Positions 43,329 through 55,924 are shown, counted from the first letter of the stretch. The stretch is DNA of 64,000 bases from Sphingomonas carotinifaciens (GCF_009789535.1 NZ_WSUT01000005.1:1549501-1613500), one strand, 5' to 3'. Notes: a model not told the origin generated them from the letters alone. A program made the numbers and translations.

Positions 43329-44269
43329 CGACGATTTCCGTTCCCCAGCTCGAAGAAGCGCGCCGTGCGCTGGAAGCGCCGCTGTTCGCCGATGTCGGCG
43401 GCGACATGGAGGTGAGCTTCGAGTTCTTTCCGCCCAAGACGGAGAAGATGGACGCGCAATTGTGGGACGCGATCCGCACGCTGGAGCCGCTGGGCCCGCG
43501 CTTCGTATCGGTGACGTACGGGGCGGGCGGATCGACGCGCGAGCGGACGCATGCGACGGTGGCGCGCATCCAGCGGGAAACCTCGCTGGCGGCGGCGGCG
43601 CACCTGACCTGCGTGGAGGCGACGCGCGAGGAGATCGACCAGGTCGCCGAGGATTACTGGGCGGCGGGCGTGCGCCATATCGTGGCGCTGCGCGGCGATC
43701 CGCCGACGCTGGGCGCCAAGTTCGCCAGCCATCCGGGCGGATACGCCAATGCGGCCGATCTGGTGGCGGGACTGGCCAAGCGGCACCCGTTCGAAATCTC
43801 GGTCGCGGCCTATCCGGAATGCCACCCGGAGTCGGTGGATACGGTGGGCGATATCGACAATCTGAAGCGCAAGCTGGATGCCGGCGCGACGCGGGCGATC
43901 ACCCAGTTCTTTTTCTCGCCAGAGGCATTCTTCCGCTTTCGCGACGCGGTGGCGGCAGCGGGGATCACCGCCGAGATCGTGCCGGGCATCCTGCCGGTGT
44001 CGAACGTGGCGCAGACGCGCAAATTCGCCGGGCTGTGCGGGGCGGCGATCCCGGACTGGATGGACCGATTGTTCGAGGGGCTGGACGATCACCCGGCCGC
44101 GCGGCAACTGGTGGCGGCGACGATCGCGGCCGAGATGTGTCGCAGGCTCTATGCGGGCGGCGTGAAGAGCTTCCACTTCTATACGCTGAACCGTGCCGAA
44201 CTGGCGTTCGCGATCTGCCACATGCTGGGCGTGCGCGCCAAGCCGCAGGCGGTGGTGGCGGCGGCCTGA
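43325..44269 (+). CDS. metF: Methylenetetrahydrofolate reductase
   Basis: A 314-residue FAD-dependent reductase making 5-methyl-THF for methionine synthesis. Characteristic motifs are VSFEFFPPKTEKM, SVTYGAGGSTRERT, LTCVEATREEI, HIVALRGDPP, and ITQFFFSPEAFFRF. The ATG at 43325 overlaps the sahR stop (ATGA), so the two are translated as a unit under the operator at 42328. Confidence 0.95.
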   Translation: MTTISVPQLEEARRALEAPLFADVGGDMEVSFEFFPPKTEKMDAQLWDAIRTLEPLGPRFVSVTYGAGGSTRERTHATVARIQRETSLAAAAHLTCVEATREEIDQVAEDYWAAGVRHIVALRGDPPTLGAKFASHPGGYANAADLVAGLAKRHPFEISVAAYPECHPESVDTVGDIDNLKRKLDAGATRAITQFFFSPEAFFRFRDAVAAAGITAEIVPGILPVSNVAQTRKFAGLCGAAIPDWMDRLFEGLDDHPAARQLVAATIAAEMCRRLYAGGVKSFHFYTLNRAELAFAICHMLGVRAKPQAVVAAA

Positions 44270-44310
44270 TCCCGCCGGCAATCTTCGCGCCCTGATTTTT
44301 CCCTCCCCGA

Positions 44311-44336
44311 CCCCTCTCGCCAACGGGAGGGGGGAG
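44311..44336 (+). repeat. Hairpin carrying the ribosome site of metH (first part)
   Basis: CCTCTCG and CGGGAGG pair around CCAA, with two extra C-G pairs. The 3' arm and following bases (GGGAGGGGGGAG) are the ribosome site of the gene starting at 44345. It belongs to a family of CCCTC/GAGGG hairpins scattered between genes in the right half of the window. Confidence 0.5.
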
Positions 44337-44344
44337 TTGTACCG

Positions 44345-45391
44345 ATGACGATCCGAGACACCTTCTTTGCCGAGGCGGCCAAGCGCATCCTGATCACCGA
44401 TGGCGCATTCGGCACCGAGATCCAGAACTGGAAGCTGTCCGAGGCGGATTATGCCGGGACGCTGGGCCTGGGCCATGACCAGAAGGGCAACAACGACATA
44501 CTGGCGCTGACCAAGCCCGAGGTGCCCGAGGCGATCCACCGCGCCTATTTCGAGGCGGGCGCCGACATCGCCGAGACCAACACCTTTTCCGCCAACCGGA
44601 TCAGCCAGGCCGATTACGGTGCCGAGCATCTGGTGCGCGAGATCAACGTCGAGAGCGCCAGGCTGGCGCGGCGCCTCGCCGACGAGTTCCAGGCGAAGGA
44701 TGGCCGCCCACGCTTCGTGGCGGGGGCGATCGGGCCGACGAACAAGACGCTGTCGCTGTCGCCCGACGTCAACGATCCGGGATATCGGGAGATCGATTTC
44801 GATTATCTGAAGGGCGTGTACCGGGAGCAGATCGATGCGCTGCTGGAAGGGGGCGCGGACTTCATCCTGATCGAGACGGTGTTCGACACGCTGAACGCCA
44901 AGGCGGGGATCATGGCGGCGAGCGACGCGGCGCGCGATCTGGGCCGCGACGTGCCCGTCATGCTGTCGATGACGCTGACCGACCTGTCGGGGCGCAACCT
45001 GTCGGGTCATACCGTGGAGGCGTTCTGGCATGCGGTGCGCCACGCCCGGCCGGTGACGATCGGGCTGAACTGCTCGTTCGGCGCCGAACAGTTGCGGCCG
45101 CATGTGAAGACGCTGTCGGAGATCTGCGACACGCTGATCATGGTCTATCCCAATGCCGGGCTGCCCAACGAACTGGGCACCTATGACGAGGCGCCGGCGA
45201 CGACGGCCGGGCTGGTGCATGAATGGGCGGGCGCGGGGCAGGTCAACGTGCTGGGCGGGTGCTGCGGATCGACGCCAGCGCATATCCGGGCGATTGCCGA
45301 GCGTGTGCAGGGCGTGGCGCCGCGCCGCATCCCGACGCCGCCGGTGCGGACGCGATTGGCCGGGCTGGAGCCGTTTACGATGGCGGCGTGA
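44345..45391 (+). CDS. metH: Methionine synthase, homocysteine-binding part (split MetH N-terminus)
   Basis: A 348-residue protein equal to the N-terminal homocysteine domain of cobalamin-dependent methionine synthase. Zinc-binding Cys residues are in LNCSFG and GGCCGSTPAHI. ITDGAFGTEIQ opens the barrel. It stops cleanly before the pterin-binding domain, which is encoded by the next gene 123 bp downstream. The two products presumably assemble into one enzyme. Confidence 0.92.
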   Translation: MTIRDTFFAEAAKRILITDGAFGTEIQNWKLSEADYAGTLGLGHDQKGNNDILALTKPEVPEAIHRAYFEAGADIAETNTFSANRISQADYGAEHLVREINVESARLARRLADEFQAKDGRPRFVAGAIGPTNKTLSLSPDVNDPGYREIDFDYLKGVYREQIDALLEGGADFILIETVFDTLNAKAGIMAASDAARDLGRDVPVMLSMTLTDLSGRNLSGHTVEAFWHAVRHARPVTIGLNCSFGAEQLRPHVKTLSEICDTLIMVYPNAGLPNELGTYDEAPATTAGLVHEWAGAGQVNVLGGCCGSTPAHIRAIAERVQGVAPRRIPTPPVRTRLAGLEPFTMAA

Positions 45392-45400
45392 TCCTTTTAG

Positions 45401-45500
45401 CCCTCTCCCCTAGGGGGAGAGGGTTGGGTGAGGGGCTGCCCAGCAGCGCTCCCGCCCGTGGCAGCCCCTCACCCCGGCCCTCTCCCCGCAGGGGAGAGGG
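45401..45500. repeat. Triple hairpin repeat between the two metH genes
   Basis: Three stem-loops in 100 bp: CCCTCTCCCC...GGGGAGAGGG-type hairpins at 45401-45423 and 45478-45500 flank a third with 12-bp arms TGAGGGGCTGCC / GGCAGCCCCTCA (45429-45440 and 45460-45471). The last arm lies within 15 bp of the metH second-part start codon. Confidence 0.7.
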
Positions 45501-45514
45501 AGAAGAAAGATACG

Positions 45515-48115
<2,601 letters not shown>

Positions 48116-48118
48116 GCC

Positions 48119-48149
48119 GGTCCCCTCTCTTTGCAAGGAGAGGGGAACA
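48119..48149. repeat. CCCTCTC/GAGAGGG-type intergenic hairpin
   Basis: TCCCCTCTC and GAGAGGGGA-like arms around TTTGCAAG directly after the metH stop; same family as the hairpins at 45401 and 49497. It may protect or terminate the metH transcript, though no T run follows. Confidence 0.5.
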
Positions 48150-48215
48150 GCCATTTAACGGGTTGGGGTCTCGCCGGGGTTACCATCCCCGGCGTCGGGA
48201 CAATCAGGGCGGGGA

Positions 48216-49421
48216 TCAGAAGCCGCGCTTCACCAGCGCGGGGTCGCGTTTCAGCATCGGGGCGACCCTGGGGATGGTCAGCATCGTGCTGGCGACCGCC
48301 ATCAGCAGCAGGGCCGTGAAGGTCTCGTTGGTGATGATGTGCTTGTCGAGCAGGATGTTGGCGAAGATGATCATGATCAGCGCCTTGGTCTGAAGCAGCC
48401 AGCCGATCGCCTTGGCATCGCCCTTGGGCCAGTTCAGGATGCGGCCGGCCATGGCGACGCCCGCCAGTTTGCCGCCGACCGAGGCGACGAGCAGCAGCGC
48501 GGCCGCGGCGAACACCGCGGCGCCGCCGACGCCCCACTGGGTCTTGAGGCCGGTCGACAGGAAATAGACGGGCATGATGCCCATCAGGATCGTCTGGCGG
48601 AACCGGTCCATCCGCGCCTCGCCGAACCAGTGCGCGTCAAGGACGGCGCCGGCGAGGAACGCGCCGACCATGAAGTGCAGGCCCGCCCAGTCGGCCGCAA
48701 AGCCGCAGGCGGCCAGCCAGATCAGCCCGACATACCAGCGGTCGTTTTCCGGAATGGCGCGGAGCAGGCGGCGGATCGCCCAGGTGGCGACGGCGAAGCC
48801 GACAAGAAAGCCGGCCTGTCGCGTCACGCGTTCCCAATCGAGCAGGATAAGCGCGAGAACGCCCCAGATGGCGATGTCGTCCAGGCTGGCATAGCGCAGC
48901 ACCCGCTGGCCGAGCGGCGCGCGCAGGATGGCGAGCTTTTCCATCAACAGGACGAGGATGGGCAGCGCGGTGACGGCGCATGCCATGCCGATGCCGAGCA
49001 CCACCTGCCAGTCCGCGCCGTCCGCGCCGCGCCAGCCGGGGAAGCGCAACATCGCGAGCGCGGCAAGACTGCCGGCGATCAGCGGTACGCCGAGGGCGAG
49101 GCCGGCGGTGATCCCGGTCTCCCGGCGGCGGCGCCACGCCTCGCCCACATCCAGTTCCAGCCCCGCGATCCAGACGAACAGCATTACCGCCCACCAGGCG
49201 ATGCCGTTCAGCGCGGTGATCGTCGGCCCGGCGAAGACGAAGGCGTAGTAGCCGGGAAAGATCGCGCCCAGCACGCCCGGCCCGAGCAGCACGCCGCCGA
49301 TGATCTGCACGACGACGAGCGGCGCCCAGTAATCGGTGCGGCCCAGTCGCCAGACCAGATAGGGGCCGGTGAAGATGATAAGGATCGCGAGGAGGAATAT
49401 CTCCGTCGGCGTCATGTGCAT
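48216..49421 (-). CDS. Kef/CPA2-type cation:proton antiporter
   Basis: A 401-residue inner-membrane protein with about twelve hydrophobic helices, including EIFLLAILIIFTGPYLVWRLGR, QIIGGVLLGPGVLGAIFPGYY and MLFVWIAGLELDVGEAWRRR, then PVYFLSTGLKTQWG in the second half, the CPA2 pattern. There is no C-terminal RCK/TrkA-N domain, so it is a short Na+/H+ or K+/H+ exchanger. Convergent with metH. Confidence 0.88.
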   Translation of the reverse strand: MHMTPTEIFLLAILIIFTGPYLVWRLGRTDYWAPLVVVQIIGGVLLGPGVLGAIFPGYYAFVFAGPTITALNGIAWWAVMLFVWIAGLELDVGEAWRRRRETGITAGLALGVPLIAGSLAALAMLRFPGWRGADGADWQVVLGIGMACAVTALPILVLLMEKLAILRAPLGQRVLRYASLDDIAIWGVLALILLDWERVTRQAGFLVGFAVATWAIRRLLRAIPENDRWYVGLIWLAACGFAADWAGLHFMVGAFLAGAVLDAHWFGEARMDRFRQTILMGIMPVYFLSTGLKTQWGVGGAAVFAAAALLLVASVGGKLAGVAMAGRILNWPKGDAKAIGWLLQTKALIMIIFANILLDKHIITNETFTALLLMAVASTMLTIPRVAPMLKRDPALVKRGF

Positions 49422-49496
49422 GATGGTTGATACCCCCCGTTTTTTTCGCTGGTTAGCGAAGGTTGGGGGCGGGGGGCAATGGGCGCCGGCTTAACG

Positions 49497-49520
49497 CCCT
49501 CTCCCCTTTCGGGGAGAGGG
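49497..49520. repeat. CCCTCTCCCC/GGGGAGAGGG hairpin
   Basis: A perfect 10-bp stem with a TTTC loop, 7 bp beyond the stop of the phosphatase gene on the minus strand. Another member of the dispersed hairpin family; may act as a 3'-end stabiliser. Confidence 0.6.
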
Positions 49521-49526
49521 TGAAAG

Positions 49527-51170
49527 TTACCTTTGGCAGGTGTCGGCGGGGCCGGAGTCCAGGTCTAGGCAGCGGCCGTCAAGACCCGATACCGGCAGGC
49601 CGATCGTGGCGGCGAGCGTCGGGGCGATGTCGACCGTTTCCACCGACAGCGGCTGTTCGAAGCCGGTCATGCCGCGGCGCCAGAACAGGATCGGCACGCG
49701 GCGGTCATAGTCCCACGGGCTGCCATGCGTTTCGACATAGCCGGGGGCGGCCTTCTCGATCGTGGTGACGCGCGGCTTGAGCAGGACAAGCAGGTCGCCC
49801 GACCGCTCGGGATCGTAGGACGAGCGGGCGCGCTCCAGCAGGGTCCAGGTTTCGGGGGGGCTGGTCGGCCAGGCCTGCGCGGCGATCTCGGCGCGGGTGA
49901 AGGCAGCGGCGACCTGCGGCATGGCGAGGTAGCGGCGCTTCGCCTCCGCCAACACCCTGGCGCGGGTGGCGGCGGGCAGATCGGCATCGACATAGATATC
50001 GCCGTCCGAGCCGAGCAGCACCGGCCCCTTCAGCCCCATCGCCTGCCCGATCGCGGCGCCGACGGTCTTGGCCTGCCACTGCGGATCGACATGCGTTTCC
50101 ATCGGCATGGCGCGTTCGATCTGGCGCTCGGTCATGTCGTGCGCGCCGTGGTCTGCGGTCAACACCACTTCGTAATCGACGCCGGTCTGGTCGAGTACGG
50201 CGAAAAAGCCGTCGAGCGTCTGGTCCAGCTCGTTCATCTGGATGCACATCTCGGTGCCCTGCGTGCCCAGCGAATGGCCGATATAGTCGGTAGCGGAGGC
50301 GCCGATCGAGATGATGTCGGTCTGCGGCCCCTGACCCAGCTTCATGTCCTGCACCAGCCCGGCGGCCATTGCGAACACCGCGGCGTCGGACGCGGGGGAC
50401 GCACGAAACGCCTTGAGATCACCCGCCGCACGCTGGAAGCGGCCCTGGCCGATGACCTGGTTGCCGACGGCGATCGGGCGGTCGAGCGGCTTGCACCAGC
50501 CGGGCAGGGGCAGCGCCTCCTGCGGCTTGGCGAGCAGGGCGGCGACCGCATCGCGGGTGCGCTGCACCACCGGGGGCACCGCGCGGCCGGCATAGGAGAC
50601 ATAGGTCTTGCCGTCCCACCACCAGAGCTCGTCAACCTTGTGGCCGCCCATCATCACCGCCGCCCGGTCCTTGCCCGCGACCGAGACGACGCGGGTGCGC
50701 GGATCGGCATCCTTCATCCGCTCGCCGAGTGTCGGCACCTTCAGATGCTTGTCCGACACGGTGTAGCTGTCATGGCTGGAGCCGGGGACATTCTCATCCT
50801 CCGAGCAATAGACGATCTTGTCCGGGCGGCCGACCCGCTGGTCGATCCAGTTGTTGGCGATGATGCCGGTATGCGCCGGGCGAAAGCCGGTGAGGATGGT
50901 GGAGTGCCCCGGGCAGGTTTCGGTCGCGGCATGGCTCTGATAGCCCGAGGGAAAGACACCGCCCGACAGCAGCCGCGCGAATCCGCCGGTGAAGCGGTTG
51001 CGATATTGCTGGAACAGGTCGGCGGCGAACTGGTCCACCGAGATGGCGACGATCAGTTTCGGCTTGGCAGCCGGGAATGGTGCGGGGGTCGGGGCGGGCG
51101 CCTGCTGCGCGGCGGCGGGGGTGCCCACGGCCAGCGTGGAGGCGAGCAGCATGGCGAGAAAGGATTTCAT
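49527..51170 (-). CDS. Secreted alkaline phosphatase, PafA/nucleotide pyrophosphatase type
   Basis: A 547-residue exported enzyme: signal peptide MKSFLAMLLASTLAVGTPAAA, then KLIVAISVDQFAADLF (metal-binding Asp) and the nucleophile region HAATETCPGHSTILTGFRP with catalytic Thr. VVLTADHGAHDM supplies further metal ligands (Asp, His). Fold and length match PafA-type periplasmic alkaline phosphatases. Monocistronic and divergent from the DsbD-like gene. Confidence 0.88.
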   Translation of the reverse strand: MKSFLAMLLASTLAVGTPAAAQQAPAPTPAPFPAAKPKLIVAISVDQFAADLFQQYRNRFTGGFARLLSGGVFPSGYQSHAATETCPGHSTILTGFRPAHTGIIANNWIDQRVGRPDKIVYCSEDENVPGSSHDSYTVSDKHLKVPTLGERMKDADPRTRVVSVAGKDRAAVMMGGHKVDELWWWDGKTYVSYAGRAVPPVVQRTRDAVAALLAKPQEALPLPGWCKPLDRPIAVGNQVIGQGRFQRAAGDLKAFRASPASDAAVFAMAAGLVQDMKLGQGPQTDIISIGASATDYIGHSLGTQGTEMCIQMNELDQTLDGFFAVLDQTGVDYEVVLTADHGAHDMTERQIERAMPMETHVDPQWQAKTVGAAIGQAMGLKGPVLLGSDGDIYVDADLPAATRARVLAEAKRRYLAMPQVAAAFTRAEIAAQAWPTSPPETWTLLERARSSYDPERSGDLLVLLKPRVTTIEKAAPGYVETHGSPWDYDRRVPILFWRRGMTGFEQPLSVETVDIAPTLAATIGLPVSGLDGRCLDLDSGPADTCQR

Positions 51171-51239
51171 CGGGAACCTTGATGCATAGATGGGGCGCCC
51201 CCGCTATGGGACGGGGAACGCGACAGAGGCAAGGTTTCG

Positions 51240-53261
51240 ATGCGGCACTGGCTTTACATGATGATGACGCTGGTGCTGCTGTTCGTCGCAAATGGCGCGG
51301 GCGCGCAGAGCAATGCCGACCCGGCCAGTCTGCCTGCGCCGCATGTCCGCATGACGCTGATCCCGGAAACGGCCGCTCCGGCGCCGGGGGGCAGGGTGAC
51401 CCTGGCCTTCTCGGCGGTGCCGCAGCCCGGCTGGCATGCCTATTGGAGCCATGGCGGGGATGCGGGGTTGGGCACCAGCCTGGACTGGACGCTGCCGCCG
51501 GGGGTGACCGCGGGGCCGCTTCGTTATCCGGTGCCGGGGCGGCTGCTGATCTCAGGCCTGATGAACTATGTCTACGAGGCGCCGTTCGCGCTGCTGGCCG
51601 ATGTGTCGATCCCGCGGGATGCGGTGCCGGGCACGCGTTTGCCGGTAAAGGTGAAGGCGGATTATCTGGTATGCACCGACCGCATCTGCGTGCCGGAAAG
51701 CCAGATGTTGTCGACGGCGCTGATCGTGGGCGATGGCGCGATCGAGGCGGGATCGCTGGCGCGGTTCGATGCATGGCGGGCGGCGCTGCCGCGGCCGCTG
51801 GGGTCGCAGGCGACATACCAGGTGGCGGACGGACGCTTTCGGCTGGCCGTTCCGCTGCCGGCGGCGGCGGAGATCGGCGACGTCTATTTCTATCCCGCCG
51901 CGCCCGGTATCCTGGCGCATGCCGCGCCGCAGACGGTGCGGCGCGATGGGGATGTGCTGATCGTCGAGACCGGTGCGGCGGCGGTGCCGGTGCGCGGTGC
52001 GATCGCGGGCGTGCTGGCGACCGACAAGGGGCGCGGGCTGGCGCTGACCGCAATACCCGGTGCGGTGGCGGGCGCCACGGGTGACGGGGCCTGGCGCACG
52101 GCCCTGCTGGCGCTGATGGGGGCGGTGCTGGGTGGCGTGATCCTGAACGTCATGCCGTGCGTCTTCCCGATCCTGAGCCTGAAGGCGCTGAGCCTGGCGC
52201 GCGGCGGCGCGACCCCGGCCGCGGCACGCAGCGAGGCGCTGGCCTATAGCGCGGGCGTGGTGCTGGTGTGCGTCGGGCTGGGTGCGGCCCTGCTCGCCCT
52301 GCGCGCGGGGGGCGCGACGATGGGCTGGGCATTCCAGTTGCAGGACCCGCGCGTGATCGGCGTGCTGCTGCTGCTGGTGGCGGGGATCGCGTTCAATCTG
52401 GCGGGGTTGTTCGAACTGCCGACGCCGGCGTTTGCGGGGCGGTCGGGGCATGCGGGGGCGTTTGCGACGGGGGCGCTGGCGGCGTTCGTGGCGACGCCGT
52501 GTACGGGGCCGTTCATGGGGGCGGCGCTGGGGGCGGCGCTGGTGCTGCCGACCGGGGCGGCGCTGCTGGTGTTCGCGGGGCTGGGGCTGGGGATCGCGTT
52601 GCCCTTCCTGTTGATCGGGTTCGTGCCTCCCTTGCGCGCGCGGTTGCCGCGGCCGGGGCCGTGGATGGCGACGATGCGGCGGGTGCTGTCGGTGCCGATG
52701 TTCGTGACGGCGCTGGCGCTGGCATGGGTGCTGGGGCGGCAGGCTGGAGTGTCGGGGATGACGCTGGGGCTGGCGTCGGTGCTGGTGGCGAGCTTCGGCT
52801 TGTGGTGGACGGGGCGGCGGCAGGCGGGGGGTGCGGAGCGCGCCTGGCTGCCCGCGCTGCCGGCGCTGGCGGCGGCGGTGGCGCTGGTCGCGGTGGTGCA
52901 GCCGGCGGCGGCGGGCGGGCAGGGCGATCGCGGTGACGCCTTCAGCGAGGCGAAGCTGGCGGGCCTTCGTGCGCAAGGGCGCCCGGTCTTTGCCTATTTC
53001 ACCGCCGACTGGTGCGTGACGTGCAAGGTGAACGAGGCGGCGGCGATCGAGCGGCAGTCGGTGCGCGATGCCTTTCGCCGCAACAAGGTGGCGGTGCTGG
53101 TCGGTGACTGGACGGATGGCGATCCCGTGCTGGGCCGCTTCATCGAGCGGCATAACCGCGCAGGGGTGCCGCTATACCTGTACTACGCGCCGGGCGCGGC
53201 GGGGCCGCGCGTGCTGCCCCAGGTGCTGACGCCGGCGATGCTGGAGGCGCTGAACCGCTGA
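51240..53261 (+). CDS. DsbD/ScsB-family protein-disulfide reductase
   Basis: A 673-residue membrane protein: signal peptide, periplasmic N-terminal domain with CTDRICVPESQ (Cys pair, residues 143-148), eight or so helices with GGVILNVMPCVFPILSLKAL and FVATPCTGPFMGAALGAAL (the Cys-Pro pair of the electron-carrying core), and a C-terminal thioredoxin fold with DWCVTCKVNE. It passes electrons from cytoplasmic thioredoxin to periplasmic disulfides. Very G-rich codon use in the membrane section. Confidence 0.9.
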   Translation: MRHWLYMMMTLVLLFVANGAGAQSNADPASLPAPHVRMTLIPETAAPAPGGRVTLAFSAVPQPGWHAYWSHGGDAGLGTSLDWTLPPGVTAGPLRYPVPGRLLISGLMNYVYEAPFALLADVSIPRDAVPGTRLPVKVKADYLVCTDRICVPESQMLSTALIVGDGAIEAGSLARFDAWRAALPRPLGSQATYQVADGRFRLAVPLPAAAEIGDVYFYPAAPGILAHAAPQTVRRDGDVLIVETGAAAVPVRGAIAGVLATDKGRGLALTAIPGAVAGATGDGAWRTALLALMGAVLGGVILNVMPCVFPILSLKALSLARGGATPAAARSEALAYSAGVVLVCVGLGAALLALRAGGATMGWAFQLQDPRVIGVLLLLVAGIAFNLAGLFELPTPAFAGRSGHAGAFATGALAAFVATPCTGPFMGAALGAALVLPTGAALLVFAGLGLGIALPFLLIGFVPPLRARLPRPGPWMATMRRVLSVPMFVTALALAWVLGRQAGVSGMTLGLASVLVASFGLWWTGRRQAGGAERAWLPALPALAAAVALVAVVQPAAAGGQGDRGDAFSEAKLAGLRAQGRPVFAYFTADWCVTCKVNEAAAIERQSVRDAFRRNKVAVLVGDWTDGDPVLGRFIERHNRAGVPLYLYYAPGAAGPRVLPQVLTPAMLEALNR

Positions 53262-53352
53262 AAAGCCGTGTCACAGCCGAAATGATGCTTGTTCCCGACC
53301 GATATGCACTACAGCATGGAACCGGGGCGACCGGGGGAGCGTATCGAGGTTG

Positions 53353-54891
53353 ATGGGGAAGCGACAGGCCTTCGACGAGATCATGGGAACGGCCGGCGGA
53401 CCGCCGCCGCGTGCCGAACTGACTGCACTTGGACAATGGCTGGAGCGAACGCCCGACCATGAGCTGCGTCGCCGCCAACAATCGGCGGAGGCGACGTTCC
53501 GGCAACTCGGCATCACCTTTGCGGTCTACGGCGAAAGCGATGCGGCCGAGCGGATCATTCCGTTCGACATCGTGCCGCGCGTGTTCCTGGCGGACGAATG
53601 GACGCGCCTGTCCGAAGGGCTGGTGCAGCGGGTGGAGGCAATCAACGCCTTTCTGAACGACATCTATGGCGAGCGCCGCATCCTGAAGGAAGGCGTGTTG
53701 CCGCCCGACCTGATCTTCGGCAACGCGCAGTTCCGGCCCGAAATCGCCGGCATGCGGCCGCCGCACGACGTGTGGGCGCATATCTGCGGCATCGATCTGG
53801 TCCGCACCGGCCCGGACGATTTCTTCGTGCTGGAGGACAATGCCCGCACGCCGTCCGGCGTCAGCTACATGCTGGAAAATCGCGAGGCGATGCTGCGGCT
53901 GTGTCCCGAGCTGTTCCGCCAGTTCCGCGTGGCGGCAGTGGACAGTTACCCGGACAAGCTGTTGCAGACGATGAAGTCGGTCGCGCCGCACGGGGTGGGC
54001 AATCCCGTGTGCGTGGTGCTGACGCCGGGACATTACAATTCCGCCTATTACGAGCACAGCTTCCTGGCCGATTCGATGGGCGTCGAGCTGGTCGAGGCGG
54101 CGGACCTGGTGGTCGACGACGACATCGTGTGGATGCGCACCATTGCCGGCCGGGTGAAGGTGGACGTGATCTATCGCCGGGTGGACGACGATTACCTCGA
54201 CCCGCTGGTATTCCGTCCCGATTCGATGCTGGGCGTGCCGGGGCTGATCGCCGCCTATGCCGCGGGCAACGTCGCCATCCTGAACGCACCGGGCAACGGC
54301 ATCGCCGACGACAAGGCGATCTACAGCTACATGCCCGAGATCGTGCGCTTCTATTCGGGGAGCGAGCCGAAGCTGCCCAATGTCGAGACGTGGCGGTGCC
54401 GCGAGCCGGAGGCGCTGCGCTACACGCTCGACCATTTGGACGAACTGGTGGTCAAGCTGGTCGATGGTTCGGGCGGATATGGCATGCTGGTCGGCCCGAC
54501 CGCGAGCCGTGCGGAGATCGAGGCGTTCCGCGCCGCGCTGATCGCGCAACCGGAACGCTATATCGCGCAGCCGACGCTGGCGCTGTCGACGGTGCCGACG
54601 CTGGCGGACAGCGGGCTGGCGCCGCGGCACGTGGATTTCCGCCCGTTCGTGCTGACCGGATCGAAGGGCGTGCAGGTGGTGCCCGGCGGCCTGACCCGCG
54701 TGGCACTTCGCGAGGGATCGCTGGTGGTCAATTCGAGCCAGGGCGGCGGCACCAAGGACAGTTTCGTGCTGATGGACGATGCCGGCATGCGGCAGGGCCA
54801 GACGCTGGAAGGGGTGCAGGAGCAGACCATGGGGGGCATGACGCAAAGCCAGGGTCTGGGCCAGACTGCGGGTCAGGAGCGCCGGTCATGA
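53353..54891 (+). CDS. Circularly permuted type 2 ATP-grasp protein (DUF404/DUF407)
   Basis: A 512-residue protein with FDEIMG near the start, VAGIDLVR-like ICGIDLVRTGPDDFFVLEDNARTPSGVSYMLENRE in the middle, and LVDGSGGYGMLVGPTAS near the C-terminus: the permuted ATP-grasp ligase pattern. Predicted to join amino groups to carboxylates in an unidentified peptide or amino-acid conjugate. First of a conserved three-gene set with the next two genes. Confidence 0.88.
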   Translation: MGKRQAFDEIMGTAGGPPPRAELTALGQWLERTPDHELRRRQQSAEATFRQLGITFAVYGESDAAERIIPFDIVPRVFLADEWTRLSEGLVQRVEAINAFLNDIYGERRILKEGVLPPDLIFGNAQFRPEIAGMRPPHDVWAHICGIDLVRTGPDDFFVLEDNARTPSGVSYMLENREAMLRLCPELFRQFRVAAVDSYPDKLLQTMKSVAPHGVGNPVCVVLTPGHYNSAYYEHSFLADSMGVELVEAADLVVDDDIVWMRTIAGRVKVDVIYRRVDDDYLDPLVFRPDSMLGVPGLIAAYAAGNVAILNAPGNGIADDKAIYSYMPEIVRFYSGSEPKLPNVETWRCREPEALRYTLDHLDELVVKLVDGSGGYGMLVGPTASRAEIEAFRAALIAQPERYIAQPTLALSTVPTLADSGLAPRHVDFRPFVLTGSKGVQVVPGGLTRVALREGSLVVNSSQGGGTKDSFVLMDDAGMRQGQTLEGVQEQTMGGMTQSQGLGQTAGQERRS

Positions 54892-54931
54892 CGGTGCGGC
54901 GACCGACGCCGTGCGCTGCGGGATCGCGCGC

Positions 54932-55867
54932 ATGCTGAGCCGGACGGCATCCTCGCTCTACTGGCTGGGGCGATATTGCGAGCGGGCGGACTTCATCGCG
55001 CGGCTGGTGGAGGCGACGGTGCGGCTGGACGTGCTGTCGCCGCGCTCCGCCGGGCTGGCGGCGTGGAATACCGCGCTGACCGTGACCGAGACGACCGAGG
55101 CCTATGCCACGGGCGGACGCGAACTGCGCCGGCGCGATGTCGGCCGCTTCCTGACGGTGGATTCGAGCCATCCGGGATCGCTGGTCCGCTGTCTGGACAT
55201 GGCCCGCAACAACGCGCGGGCGGTGCGCACCGCGCTGACCCGCGAGGCGTGGACCGGGATCAACCGGGCATGGCTGGTGTTCGAGAGCCGGCCGGCGGCC
55301 GATACCCCGACCGAAGTGCTGAACCTCGTCGAGGCGGTGAAGAACGAGACCCGCGGCTTCGAAGGCGCAGTGCACCGGATGCTGCGCAACCAGACGACGT
55401 GGTTCATCCGGCTGGGGCAGGCGGTGGAACGCGCGGACAATACCGCGCGGCTGCTCGACGTGAAATACCATATCCTGCTGCCGGCCGGTGAGCGGGTGGG
55501 CGGCGTGGTCGATCGCGACCAGTGGACGACGTTGCTGCAGACGGTGTCGGCGGTGACCGCCTATCGCTGGCTGTATTCGGACGGGCTGGAGCCGGCCAAC
55601 GTCATCGACCTGCTGATCGCCCGGTCCGAACTGCCGCGCAGCCTGGCGGCGTCGGTGGAGGAAACGGTGGACGTGCTGGGTATGCTGGCGCGGCGCACCG
55701 GCCAGCATGGCGAGGCGGACCGGATGGCGCGGCTGCGTGCCAGCCGCGTCGCCAAGACGCGGTCGGGCGAAGTGATCGCATCCGGACTACATCAATATCT
55801 TCAAGCGTTCATCCATGAGAATGCCTTGCTGCACAGTGCCATAGGCCGGCAGTTCAAGTTTAGTTGA
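54932..55867 (+). CDS. Alpha-E domain protein (DUF403)
   Basis: A 311-residue all-helical protein opening MLSRTASSLYWLGRYCERADFIARL, the family signature. ATG at 54932 chosen for this reason over an in-frame GTG at 54911. It lies 40 bp after the ATP-grasp gene and 57 bp before a transglutaminase-like gene. Function is unproven; always encoded with the ATP-grasp partner. Confidence 0.88.
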   Translation: MLSRTASSLYWLGRYCERADFIARLVEATVRLDVLSPRSAGLAAWNTALTVTETTEAYATGGRELRRRDVGRFLTVDSSHPGSLVRCLDMARNNARAVRTALTREAWTGINRAWLVFESRPAADTPTEVLNLVEAVKNETRGFEGAVHRMLRNQTTWFIRLGQAVERADNTARLLDVKYHILLPAGERVGGVVDRDQWTTLLQTVSAVTAYRWLYSDGLEPANVIDLLIARSELPRSLAASVEETVDVLGMLARRTGQHGEADRMARLRASRVAKTRSGEVIASGLHQYLQAFIHENALLHSAIGRQFKFS

Positions 55868-55924
55868 GGTCCATCATCGCGGTGGAGAGGGCGAGAGGGA
55901 CGCACGAAACCAAGGGGGGCGGCA

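Noticed and set aside
42713..45283. An 856-codon minus-strand frame across sahR-metF-metH
   Set aside because: It spans three well-identified genes on the other strand and has no recognisable domain.
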